A DNA stretch of 64,000 nucleotides, taken from NCBI GenBank assembly GCA_016865505.2, contig AP025252.1:1364001-1428000 (forward strand), read 5' to 3'. The position numbers were made by a program, and so were the translations under genes. Below the pieces are notes generated by a model. The model was given only the letters and a program-made list of their open reading frames with translations. It made no database searches and was not told where the DNA came from. Source of the stretch: Bryobacterales bacterium F-183 (lineage in GTDB: Bacteria > Acidobacteriota > Terriglobia > Bryobacterales > Bryobacteraceae). Positions 1 to 7,860 of the stretch are shown piece by piece (position 1 is the first letter of the stretch; each line of letters starts with the position of its first letter).

Positions 1-423
1 GAGACCACCTGCGCACACCGGCAGTTCCTGTTCAGGAAGCTGGCCTGGCACATCCAAGCCAAGGCCGAAGGCGGGCTGCCGGAGTCGGCGATCGAACTGG
101 CGCGGAGCATTGCGCGGGACACGCCGCTCCGGAATCGCGTGTTGACGAATGCGGATCGGCGGCAGGCAGGAATGCCGATGGACAACTCATCGACGACCAC
201 CATCGAGCCGGCGCACGATGCGCGCACTCCGCTGCCCGGAGGTCTGATCGTCAAACAGTACCGGGGCAAAACGTATGTCGTGACCGTGCGTGACAACGGC
301 TTCGAATACGAGGGCTGCCTGTTTCCATCGCTGAGCGCCGTCGCCTTCGAGATCACGCGAACCAAGTGGAATGGCTACCTCTTTTTCGGCCTGACCAAGG
401 AGAAGACGAATGGCCGGAAATAA
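1..423 (+). CDS. DUF2924 family protein, 5' end outside window
   Basis: The reading frame is open from base 1, so the start lies to the left of the window; a GTG at 139 is only an internal codon. The visible N-terminal part (QFLFRKLAWHIQAKAEGGLP) and the C-terminal part (SLSAVAFEITRTKWNGYLFFGL) match what I know of DUF2924, a small family of unknown function that almost always sits directly upstream of a large serine recombinase. Its stop overlaps the recombinase start by 14 bases, so the two are translated as a unit. A role in helping or controlling the recombinase is inferred from this linkage only. Confidence 0.8.
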   Translation, partial: ETTCAHRQFLFRKLAWHIQAKAEGGLPESAIELARSIARDTPLRNRVLTNADRRQAGMPMDNSSTTTIEPAHDARTPLPGGLIVKQYRGKTYVVTVRDNGFEYEGCLFPSLSAVAFEITRTKWNGYLFFGLTKEKTNGRK

Positions 424-1975
424 CGGCAGCATGTTTGGCGTGACGGCACGTCGCGGCATGCGCTGCGCCATCTACACGCGCAAATCGACCGAGGAAGGAC
501 TGGAGCAGGAGTTCAATACGCTCGACGCGCAGCGAGACTCCGCCGAGGCCTACATCCGCAGCCAACGGGAAGACGGCTGGGTGGCCCTGCCCGATCGCTA
601 CGACGATGGCGGCTACACCGGCGCCAACATGGAGCGGCCGGCGCTGAAGAAGCTGCTGCAGGATGTCCGCGATGGCCTGATCGACTGCGTGATGGTTTAC
701 AAGGTGGACCGGCTGACCCGATCCCTGCTCGACTTCGCGCGGATCATGGAGGTGCTCGACAAGCACGGCGTCAGCTTCGTCTCGGTCACTCAGCAGTTCA
801 ATACGACCGGATCGTTGGGCCGGCTGACCCTGAATATCCTCCTCTCCTTCGCGCAGTTCGAACGCGAGATGATCGCCGAGCGTACGCGCGACAAGATGTC
901 GGCCGCCCGGCGCAAGGGACGATGGGTCGGCGGCATCCCGATGCTCGGGTATGACTTGAGCGATCGCGGCGCCCGCCTCGTGGTGAACGAGGATGAGGCC
1001 GCGCGCGTTCGGGCCATCTTCGACCTCTACCTCGAGCACGGCTCGCTGATACCGGTGGTGCAGGAACTGAATCGCCGCAACTGGCGCATGAAGGAATGGA
1101 CGACCCGCAAGGGGACACTCTCCGGCGGTAAGCCGTTCATCAAGAACCGGCTCTACAACCTGCTGACGAACATCGTCTACATCGGCAAGATCGAGCACGG
1201 CGGCCAGATCTACGACGGCGAGCACGAGGGCATCCTCGATCCGGAGGTCTGGCAGCGCGTGCAGGATCGGCTCCGGTTTAATGGGCGTACCGGCGGCCGC
1301 CAGGTTCGTAACAAGTATGGGGCGGTGTTGAAAGGCATCTTGCGCTGCGGCAGTTGTGAGGCTGGCATGGCCCATACCTACACGCAGAAGGCGCCGAACA
1401 AACTCTACCGCTATTACGTCTGCGTCAACGCCCACCAGCGAGGATACGACCAATGCCAAACGCGGTCGGTGTCGGCGCCGCAGATCGAACAGGCCGTCGT
1501 CGATCAGATCCGCGGGATTGCCGCGAATCCGTCCGTGATCGACGAGGTGGTCCGGCAGCTGGGCGAACAGCAGAGCACTCAGCGGGAGGCACTCGAACGT
1601 GAGAAGCGGGTGATGGAGAGGGAGTTGAGCCGTCTCGCGGGGGAGGTCCCGAGCCTCGTCCGGGCGGGCGGAAAGCACGTCGCCGACAAGATGGCGGAGT
1701 TGCAGGAACGGATCAATGTACTCGAGGGTCAGTTGCGCTCGGTGTGCGACCAACTCGCTGAGACTGTCGACCAGATCACCGACCCCGCGTCCGTCCTACG
1801 GGCGCTGCGGGAGTTCGACGTCCTGTGGGAAGAGATGAAGCCGCGCGAGCAGGAAAAGTTCGTCAAGACGCTGGTTGAACGCGTGACCTACGACGGGCGG
1901 ACCGGCAAGGTGACGGTCGGCTTCCGGACGGCGGGGATCCGGCAACTGTGCATTGAGGTGAGGGCCAGCAAGTGA
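410..1975 (+). CDS. large serine recombinase (integrase/resolvase family)
   Basis: This 521-residue protein has the three parts of a large serine recombinase. The N-terminal resolvase domain (about 18-165) has the nucleophile in YTRKS (Ser26) and the usual Arg residues in KVDRLTRS. The central recombinase domain is at about 180-290. A zinc ribbon (CGSCEAGM followed by a C-x10 to 12-C pair, about 312-350) is followed by a Glu/Arg-rich coiled coil at about 370-450. The enzyme performs site-specific strand exchange through a 5' phosphoserine intermediate and would integrate or excise a mobile element. It overlaps the DUF2924 gene upstream and a helix-turn-helix gene downstream. No paired attachment sites can be recognised in the window, so which element it moves (the prophage, the RiPP locus or something to the left) is not settled. 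Confidence 0.92.
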   Translation: MAGNNGSMFGVTARRGMRCAIYTRKSTEEGLEQEFNTLDAQRDSAEAYIRSQREDGWVALPDRYDDGGYTGANMERPALKKLLQDVRDGLIDCVMVYKVDRLTRSLLDFARIMEVLDKHGVSFVSVTQQFNTTGSLGRLTLNILLSFAQFEREMIAERTRDKMSAARRKGRWVGGIPMLGYDLSDRGARLVVNEDEAARVRAIFDLYLEHGSLIPVVQELNRRNWRMKEWTTRKGTLSGGKPFIKNRLYNLLTNIVYIGKIEHGGQIYDGEHEGILDPEVWQRVQDRLRFNGRTGGRQVRNKYGAVLKGILRCGSCEAGMAHTYTQKAPNKLYRYYVCVNAHQRGYDQCQTRSVSAPQIEQAVVDQIRGIAANPSVIDEVVRQLGEQQSTQREALEREKRVMERELSRLAGEVPSLVRAGGKHVADKMAELQERINVLEGQLRSVCDQLAETVDQITDPASVLRALREFDVLWEEMKPREQEKFVKTLVERVTYDGRTGKVTVGFRTAGIRQLCIEVRASK

Positions 1976-2388
1976 AGCAGGAGTCGAAAACGTTCGAGAT
2001 CGAGTTCAACCTGAAGCCGGGCGTCCGAGCCATTGACCGGCCCGCCGGCGAGAAGCCCACGGAGGGGTCCGCGCGACGCCGATTCGACCGTTACCCCCGC
2101 ATCGTCCAGGTGGTCGCACTGGCGATTTACTTCCAAGACATGCTGGACCGCGGCGAGGTCCGGAACCACGCCGACCTCGCCCGCCTGGGCTGTATCAGCC
2201 GGGAGCGCATGAGCCAGATCATGATGCTCGCCTGGCTGGCGCCCGACATTCAGCAGGAGGTTCTCGGCCTCCCTAAGACGCCGGGTGGCCGCTTCACGGT
2301 TTCGGAGACCGCCCTGCGGTCGGTGGCAAGAGCGCCGGCATGGGAGGAGCAGCGAAAGACCTGGCGCTGCCTCGCTACCTCGCGATAA
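1972..2388 (+). CDS. small helix-turn-helix protein of the recombinase operon
   Basis: This 138-residue protein starts at a GTG that shares GTGA with the recombinase stop, which argues for translational coupling. The N-terminus is charged and probably unstructured. Residues about 55-95 (RNHADLARLGCISRERMSQI) read as a helix-turn-helix: 'DLARLGCISRERMSQI' has the spacing of the KorB/ParB-type or sigma-region-4-type turn. Proteins of this type often follow DUF2924-recombinase pairs. A DNA-binding role, perhaps regulation of the recombinase or help in directing it, is inferred. I do not recognise a named family. Confidence 0.65.
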   Translation: MKQESKTFEIEFNLKPGVRAIDRPAGEKPTEGSARRRFDRYPRIVQVVALAIYFQDMLDRGEVRNHADLARLGCISRERMSQIMMLAWLAPDIQQEVLGLPKTPGGRFTVSETALRSVARAPAWEEQRKTWRCLATSR

Positions 2389-2476
2389 GAGGTTTGTGAC
2401 AATCTGGCTCTGCGGCGCCCCTTCCTAAATTCATCCACGACGCAAATGGCATGTGTTTACGATACGACTGTGCTGC

Positions 2477-3295
2477 TTAATTAGCCCTGTCTTTGATGGT
2501 GAAGTTCCCTAGCAGAGATAGACTGAAGTCGTTCTGCGTGCTGCCTATGGTAGAGGCGTCATGAATTATGTTCTCTGTCGGCGCAACGTAAGCTTCACCT
2601 GGATCAATCCTGAGCCGCAGCACCGGGACTTCCGGCGCGGTTGCGCGGAACAACCTCGCGATGCCCGAACAGATCTGCGGGTGAATATCACGCATTCCCT
2701 TTTTCCCTAACAGATCAATGATTTCGCCAACCGTTAGATTCTGAAACAACAAGTAGCGACTTCCCAAGCCGAGGTTTATCGATAGCCTGTTACGGCATTG
2801 GTCGCGCTCATAAACGCTCTTCCGATCATTGCTGTCCAAGTGCAGCCCGACACGAAGTCCGGATGAATTGTCGACTGTCACGGTGGACATCCCCGGGGCC
2901 TTCATCGATATGCCCTTCAGCTCAATGGGGCCATCCACATTAAGCACCGTGGTCAATGTTCGCGTCACATTGTTACAAAAGCTATGAAACTCGGGGGTGT
3001 CCAGGATTGCCATCACCTCTTTATATGTGGACACCTGAAGCAAAGCGGAGCGGAATGAGCAATCGAGCACGTTTGGGAGAGGAAACAGCCCAATGAAGTT
3101 CACGCTGTGCGGTGCTGGCGAGCGCCAGGGCCCGAACTCGGCTGCGCAAGTCTGATCTGGTAGCGCGAAAGGGTCAAGAGGAACTGCCGCGCCCTCTTCG
3201 TACTCAGGGTCATAAACGATGCGGCACCCGGGTGCGATAGCGATGCGTCCCGCAAGGTCCGGCAGGTCGTTGGCGGCGAGCAACGGGAGGGGCAT
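2477..3295 (-). CDS. Fe(II)/2-oxoglutarate oxygenase-like RiPP tailoring enzyme
   Basis: This gene is read as 272 residues from the ATG at 3295, whose first base is shared with the TAA of the radical SAM gene (TAATG), so the two are coupled. A longer frame to 3460 exists but would run deep into the maturase. The second half looks like a double-stranded beta-helix: HLD at 152-154 (an HxD iron-binding pair), then RLSINLGLGSRYLLFQNL, then VPVLRLRIDPGEAYVAPTEN with a distal His at 245 and a final strand SLSLLGNF. HxD plus a distal His is the facial triad of Fe(II)/2-oxoglutarate dioxygenases. A role in hydroxylating the modified precursor peptide is inferred from the operon. The first 140 residues match nothing I recognise. 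Assignment to the oxygenase fold is moderately sure; the reaction is a guess. Confidence 0.6.
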   Translation of the reverse strand: MPLPLLAANDLPDLAGRIAIAPGCRIVYDPEYEEGAAVPLDPFALPDQTCAAEFGPWRSPAPHSVNFIGLFPLPNVLDCSFRSALLQVSTYKEVMAILDTPEFHSFCNNVTRTLTTVLNVDGPIELKGISMKAPGMSTVTVDNSSGLRVGLHLDSNDRKSVYERDQCRNRLSINLGLGSRYLLFQNLTVGEIIDLLGKKGMRDIHPQICSGIARLFRATAPEVPVLRLRIDPGEAYVAPTENIIHDASTIGSTQNDFSLSLLGNFTIKDRAN

Positions 3296-4422
3296 TACTG
3301 CCCCCCTGTTTGAGCACCTACGACGAGTCCACGACTGACGACCGGGACTAGCGTCTTGATATGTAAGAGGCAGTATAGAGTTTCCATTGAATCCAGTCGT
3401 CCATTTTCGAACAGCTTGTTCGATGGACTGCCCCCGCCGCAAACCCCAAAGTAACCACAATTAGCCCTACACATATCCATACCTAACGCGATGTCGCGGT
3501 TAATCGCATGGAAAGCGGCCGAGTCGAGTGCGTCGTCAAGATCGTCATCGTTGACGTTGCCGAGAGCAAAAGACCCATAGCGAGCATGCTTAACTCCGAG
3601 CAGTTCGGGAGCGAAGACAGTAAAATTCCCAAGATAGTCAATCGAAAGCGGATAGAATGGAGAGATGCATGGCCCGTTCCCCGTCTGCAGGAAATAGCGT
3701 ATAGAATTACGAGCACGCTCGAACTCCCTTACCCGAAGCCCACTCGCTTGACTAAGTTCGTACAACTCTGTGATGAACCCATGGAACCGCCGAACAGAGG
3801 TTGGCGCGGTGAGCGTCGATGTTGTGTGTTGATGCTCTATCTCCTCGATATTGAGGGCTATCGACATGATGCCCCTGCTAACAAAGAAGTCATGGAATGC
3901 CCGCGCATCGGTCAAAGTCTCTGATGTCACGACGGCGAGGGCGGAGAACTCAATATCATTGCGCTGAAGGAGTTCAACCCCCTTCATCACCATATCGAAA
4001 GTGCCACAACTCGAACGCGTTCTTCGGTTGAGATCATGCAGTTCCTTGGGGCCATCAAGGCTTATTCCTATTCGAACATTTGCTTCCTTGAAGAGTGTGC
4101 ACCAGTCGGGATCGATCAGCGTTCCATTGGTCTGAATGTACTGAGTTACGTTGACGTCGGGAGGTCTGAGGGATTCACATCTCGCGAACGCATAGGAGTA
4201 AAGATCCCTGGGCGCTACCAGAGGCTCCCCAGCATGCCATACAACACAAATCGACCTCGCGCAGTGACGACTCGCAAACGCTTTGGTGAAAATTGCATTG
4301 ACCGTCGAATGGTCGATTAAACCCTTCCGGGTCCTATCGGGAAGGTAGCAATAGCGGCAGTCAATATTGCAGAAAGGGGTTGGCTGAATAACAAGCAACT
4401 CGAATGGTCCAAAATGTTGCAT
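3295..4422 (-). CDS. radical SAM/SPASM peptide maturase, probably cyclophane-forming
   Basis: This 375-residue protein carries the radical SAM cluster motif CxxxCxxC at Cys18, Cys22 and Cys25 (CNIDCRYC) in a core of about 8-220, including QTNGTLID and a GISLDGP strand. The C-terminal SPASM region has Cys318, Cys322, Cys328 and Cys351 in the pattern CRANCGYFGVCGGGSPSNK followed by ENG and an ETLYC motif. That CGGG-P-NK-ENG-TLYC pattern is, as I remember it, typical of maturases of the GrrM, FxsB and XyeB groups, which join an aromatic side chain to the beta-carbon of the residue two positions later. The gene lies 77 bp downstream of a precursor gene rich in such triplets and is coupled to the oxygenase gene. 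Radical SAM/SPASM identity is sure; three-residue cyclophane chemistry is inferred from the precursor. Confidence 0.88.
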   Translation of the reverse strand: MQHFGPFELLVIQPTPFCNIDCRYCYLPDRTRKGLIDHSTVNAIFTKAFASRHCARSICVVWHAGEPLVAPRDLYSYAFARCESLRPPDVNVTQYIQTNGTLIDPDWCTLFKEANVRIGISLDGPKELHDLNRRTRSSCGTFDMVMKGVELLQRNDIEFSALAVVTSETLTDARAFHDFFVSRGIMSIALNIEEIEHQHTTSTLTAPTSVRRFHGFITELYELSQASGLRVREFERARNSIRYFLQTGNGPCISPFYPLSIDYLGNFTVFAPELLGVKHARYGSFALGNVNDDDLDDALDSAAFHAINRDIALGMDMCRANCGYFGVCGGGSPSNKLFENGRLDSMETLYCLLHIKTLVPVVSRGLVVGAQTGGQ

Positions 4423-4457
4423 GCCGATGTCAGCCCTTTACCACGATCTAGAGTCTC

Positions 4458-4478
4458 TCGAAGACGTCCCGTCTTCGA
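4458..4478 (-). terminator. hairpin between RiPP precursor and maturase genes
   Basis: A perfect 9-bp inverted repeat (TCGAAGACG, 3-base loop, CGTCTTCGA) sits between the precursor stop and the maturase start. No U-tract follows it on the minus strand, so it may be a partial terminator or an RNA-stabilising stem rather than a full stop. Such a stem would let more precursor than enzyme be made. Confidence 0.55.
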
Positions 4479-4499
4479 TCAAGAGCCGCCAGCTTGGCA

Positions 4500-4712
4500 T
4501 CATCGCTTGGGGTCGTCAAAATCAATGAAGTTCGCGAAATTGCCCCAGTTGCCGAAGTTGTCCCACTGGCGAAAGTGATCAGCGGCCTCCGAACGTTTAC
4601 CTGACTCGGTGTGACCATGTATCCCAGGCATGCGTCGGAGTTCTGCCACATCCTGGAAAAACGACTGTTCCAAGTCCTGGAGGAAGTTGAGATCACGCTT
4701 GGGCATGGACAT
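4500..4712 (-). CDS. RiPP precursor peptide with tandem aromatic-X-Asn/Asp triplets
   Basis: This 70-residue peptide starts at the ATG at 4712; an in-frame TAA lies three codons upstream, so it cannot be longer, and a second ATG at 4706 is possible. No clear ribosome binding site is seen. Residues 1-45 form a charged leader (LNFLQDLEQSFFQDVAELRR is a likely helix). From residue 50 the core reads as six consecutive triplets WDN, FGN, WGN, FAN, FID, FDD and then PKR. Tandem aromatic-X-Asn/Asp triplets are the substrate signature of three-residue-cyclophane (triceptide) maturases, and the next gene is a radical SAM/SPASM enzyme of that look. No signal peptide, transporter or protease gene is nearby, so leader removal and export are unexplained. 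Confidence 0.78.
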   Translation of the reverse strand: MSMPKRDLNFLQDLEQSFFQDVAELRRMPGIHGHTESGKRSEAADHFRQWDNFGNWGNFANFIDFDDPKR

Positions 4713-4888
4713 GAAGGAAGTTTATCAGAAGGCTCCAATTGATGCCTGTCCGTCAAGCGAGCGCCTGGGTTGGGAAACCAGTCGAGATGTTGCAGCAGAT
4801 GCGCGCAACTTGGGCACATCGTCGGTGTTGGACGGAGCGTCCAAGATCAGCAACTGGCGCGAGATCCGGCAGATAGATGTGACCATTC

Positions 4889-6340
4889 TTAGCTACGTCG
4901 ACTGCTCTTTCGATGGCTTGAGGATTCGAAGAGAGTGCTCCAGAGCGTCCGGCTCCGTGTGAATTGAAATGGTTCGGCGTCGAGACCCATCCAATCGCGA
5001 AGTCGTTGCGCAAGGCGCAGGATATCCTTGTCGTCGCCTCGCCTTGCCAACTTGCCTCCGTCGCGGAGAAACTCCAGGAGTGTTCGACCCTCGGCTGTAG
5101 GGCGGCTGCTTTGGTCGGCCAGGCCGAGGGCACGCAAGTCATATTCCTCCGTTCGGACGCCATAGCGCTCCGCCGCCTCCAGGTCGGTGCGACGCGCCGT
5201 CTCTTCGGAGATGGTTCTGGTGGCGAAGACCTCCTTGGTTCGAACGGAAATGGCGATTCGGCCATCGGGAAGCTCGATGAATCGGCATTCTTCCCATCGC
5301 TCCGGCTGCACCGGAAACCCGTCTGTACGATCCAAGCTGATCTGGAACAAGCACCGGTAACCTCCGGTGCCGTGCACCGCGCGGATCGGCTCGCCGTCGA
5401 TCGGGAAAACAGTCGAAAGACGCTGGCGAAGGTCACTGACCTGCTTCCGAAATGTCGCCGCGCCCTTCTCGGATACGGTTCGACTTCGAGCGGGAGTCTG
5501 GCCACCCAGTCGCGCGAAGCTGCAAAGCAACTGCCATAGCCGATCGTCAATTCCGGAGAGGCCGAGATCCTCAAAGCCAAACTCCTGCTCGCGGTCTCGG
5601 AGGCGCGCCACGATGGTGTGCTCGCGGACCACAAGACGGAGATCGGCCCATGTCGCGTCTGCAGGTACCCGGAAACTGGCCATCGTCTTCGCCGGAGTGA
5701 CACCACGCTCACTCGGCAGCGCCTCCCCGAGGTAATCGAGGTCGACGACAATTCGGTCGTCGGTGATGGAGGCCAGGTCAGCTAACCGGAAGGCCGGCGC
5801 CCTTCGTTCGGATGGCGTCTGGCTGGGAACCAGGATGACTGGTGAAGGAGCATCCTCGATCTGGCGGCACCGATCCCAAAGCATGTGCTCGTCCTCGCGG
5901 GCGGCACCGAGAACGAAGAAGAAGTCGCGGAACCGCCCGGCGACATGGCGGCGGCCGAGAAACCAGACCCGACCTGGCAACAGGGCGGAGTCATTGCCGA
6001 TCAATCCGAGCGCGCGGCGTGTTGCCTGGGCGATCGCATCGAGGTCAATGGCCCAGCGGCGGAGGCGCTCGATCGAAACGGCGGCGCCTCCGTTTTCAGG
6101 GCACGGGACGAACGGCGCCGACCTGCCGGTGGTGGCGTTCTGGACCCAGGCAACGTTTTCGACGTGACCGTCGCCGCAGGCCTCGCAGCGGGCCCACGTC
6201 GCCCGGTCCGTTTCCTTCAGCAAGCCAAGGTCGCAGAGCAGTTCGAACTGCCCTGGCGGCGACCACTCGATTTCCTCCGCCGAAAATACAGGCTCCTCGC
6301 ACTCGGCGCGCGACCAGAGTTCGCGGAGCAGATCACTCAT
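4889..6340 (-). CDS. unrecognised protein with zinc-ribbon-like and winged-helix-like parts
   Basis: This 483-residue protein belongs to no family I can name. The N-terminal 80 residues hold a CEAC pair and a later Cys near PFVPC, which may form part of a zinc-binding site. Residues about 255-335 look like a transcription-regulator winged helix: LWQLLCSFARLGG, then KQVSDLRQRLSTVF, then VHGTGGYRCLF, the order seen in OmpR-type DNA-binding domains. The rest is soluble, with no membrane segment. It overlaps the upstream gene (6333-7502) by 8 bp on the same strand. It precedes the RiPP precursor by about 176 bp, so it could share a transcript or regulate that operon. The last residues (SSSHRKSSRRS) look like a frame-shifted end; another minus frame continues with more protein-like sequence to 4753. 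Confidence 0.55.
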   Translation of the reverse strand: MSDLLRELWSRAECEEPVFSAEEIEWSPPGQFELLCDLGLLKETDRATWARCEACGDGHVENVAWVQNATTGRSAPFVPCPENGGAAVSIERLRRWAIDLDAIAQATRRALGLIGNDSALLPGRVWFLGRRHVAGRFRDFFFVLGAAREDEHMLWDRCRQIEDAPSPVILVPSQTPSERRAPAFRLADLASITDDRIVVDLDYLGEALPSERGVTPAKTMASFRVPADATWADLRLVVREHTIVARLRDREQEFGFEDLGLSGIDDRLWQLLCSFARLGGQTPARSRTVSEKGAATFRKQVSDLRQRLSTVFPIDGEPIRAVHGTGGYRCLFQISLDRTDGFPVQPERWEECRFIELPDGRIAISVRTKEVFATRTISEETARRTDLEAAERYGVRTEEYDLRALGLADQSSRPTAEGRTLLEFLRDGGKLARRGDDKDILRLAQRLRDWMGLDAEPFQFTRSRTLWSTLFESSSHRKSSRRS

Positions 6341-7502
6341 CGTTGGCGATCCCCCAGTCGCGGAGGCAGCGGCGGAGGATCAGATCTTCGTCGCTGTCGC
6401 GGAGAGAGCAACCGGCAGGATGCGTGATCGTGAAATTCACCGTCTTCGGCCGCTTCCGCCCGTTCTCGAACACCGCTTGAAAGGCGGCCTGCGTCGCCCG
6501 GAACTTGTCACGCGGCAACCGAACCTCATTGAGCGCCTCAGCCACGAGATCGAGGGCACTCTTTCGCGAGTTGCGGCCGCCGGCATCGAAGATAATGCGT
6601 CCGTCGTCGTTCCACTTCTGGAGCCGGATCGACTTCAGCCGAACGTACAGGATCTTGTCCTCCGGACGCGTCGGGAAACGGAAGTGCGGGTTCAAAAGCG
6701 GCTGCAGGTCATATGGCGGCTTCGGAACACGCTTCGGTACTTCGTCGACACCCAGGACCGTTCGCGCAAAGATGCCGGCCAGATTCTCGCGGACGTCGGC
6801 ACTGCCCTCGGCGTAGAGTTCCGCGGCGCCGGTGTTGCGATCGAACATAACCACGACTTCAAACGCCGGTTTCCATTCCTTGCGGGCGAAGTTACCGTCA
6901 TCCTCGTAGCAGATCATCGTGTCGGAGTAGTCGGCGGGATAGGCGAAGAAGAAGTCGATGTGGCCGGAGCGGACAAAGTGCTCGACTTTGCAGTGCTCGC
7001 CGCGCCCCTGGGCCTCCTGGTAATACCGCGAGACGGTCGCTCCGAACTGCTCGAGGGTGAGTTCGTTGATGGCCGGCGCCATCTTCGGCATCCCGTTGCG
7101 CTTCTCGGTCGACCGGCGAGGCAGGCTCTCCCAGTGCGCCAGTGCCTTCGCCTCCTCGAAGATCGCGGGATGTTCGAGGAAGACCCGGAAGGCGCGCTCG
7201 TAGGCATTCGATTGCCTCTGCATCGATGCCGCGAGGTCGACGCCATGCTCGCGCGCGACCTGAATCAGCCACGGAGTGTACTCGCGTGCCGCCATTTCCC
7301 ACACCGCGCGGAAGTGGCCGCAGATCTCTTGTACCTGCGCCTCCGGCAGTTGGAGGATGGCGTCGTGGACAGCTTCGATGCCCGTCTCGGAGAGCTGGTC
7401 CCATTGGAGTTCTTGGAGTTGGCTTCGCTTCGCGAAGTAGTCCTGCAACAGTCCATTTGGCACGTGCCGCAGAAACGCTTTTGGGGTGAAGTGCATGGGC
7501 AT
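6333..7502 (-). CDS. unrecognised conserved-looking protein, first gene of leftward pair
   Basis: This 389-residue protein starts at ATG 7502 (a second Met is two codons in) and overlaps the next gene by 8 bp. Codon use and the absence of simple sequence support a real gene, but I cannot assign a family. Residues about 1-130 appear alpha-helical. The middle part is beta-rich (HIDFFFAYPADYSDTMICYE, EVVVMFDRNTGAAELYAEG) and is followed by a basic region. It has no signal peptide or membrane segment. Together with the winged-helix protein it forms a two-gene unit between the RiPP locus and the phage early genes. That place often holds cargo genes in prophages, so a defence or regulatory role is possible but unsupported by any motif. 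Confidence 0.5.
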   Translation of the reverse strand: MPMHFTPKAFLRHVPNGLLQDYFAKRSQLQELQWDQLSETGIEAVHDAILQLPEAQVQEICGHFRAVWEMAAREYTPWLIQVAREHGVDLAASMQRQSNAYERAFRVFLEHPAIFEEAKALAHWESLPRRSTEKRNGMPKMAPAINELTLEQFGATVSRYYQEAQGRGEHCKVEHFVRSGHIDFFFAYPADYSDTMICYEDDGNFARKEWKPAFEVVVMFDRNTGAAELYAEGSADVRENLAGIFARTVLGVDEVPKRVPKPPYDLQPLLNPHFRFPTRPEDKILYVRLKSIRLQKWNDDGRIIFDAGGRNSRKSALDLVAEALNEVRLPRDKFRATQAAFQAVFENGRKRPKTVNFTITHPAGCSLRDSDEDLILRRCLRDWGIANDE

Positions 7503-7673
7503 ACCGATCCTCTAGATGGACCGAGGCCAGCAGTACTCAAGCAAGCGTTTTACATCGCTGCCGGGGCCTGGGGGGACCGGCCTGGAAAGTCCGTGGTGAT
7601 TAACATGAGCCTCGATTTTAGCATGGCGAACATAAGGCGAACAATTTCCACGAGCCAATCGCCTGATGGCACT

Positions 7674-7700
7674 CAGGATCCAGTTCTTGCCTGGATCCTG
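7674..7700. repeat. perfect 10-bp inverted repeat, 7-base spacer
   Basis: CAGGATCCAG at 7674-7683 pairs exactly with CTGGATCCTG at 7691-7700. There is no T-run after it on either strand, so an operator or a weak terminator hairpin are both possible. Confidence 0.6.
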
Positions 7701-7743
7701 CCTGTGCAAGGCTGGGGAAAACTCCGAATCGCGGGGCCGCGTT

Positions 7744-7756
7744 TGTGAGCTTCACA
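7744..7756. promoter_or_regulatory. TGTGA-N3-TCACA dyad, possible operator
   Basis: TGTGAGCTTCACA is a short dyad. Its half-site TGTGA recurs in the dyad at 7861-7874, about 117 bp away, which supports a shared DNA-binding protein. Confidence 0.35.
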
Positions 7757-7860
7757 ATTCCGGTGAGGGGTCCAGAGAGAAAAAATTGACCCTAGAGCAA
7801 AAATATTCGCCCGTCCTTTCAAGCACATAGCTGCCTCGTCGCTCGCCAGCAGCTCCGGAA

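Noticed and set aside
353-1753. Long open frame antisense to the serine recombinase
   Set aside because: It mirrors the recombinase codons, has no family pattern and no ribosome site; GC-rich genes often leave such open antisense frames.
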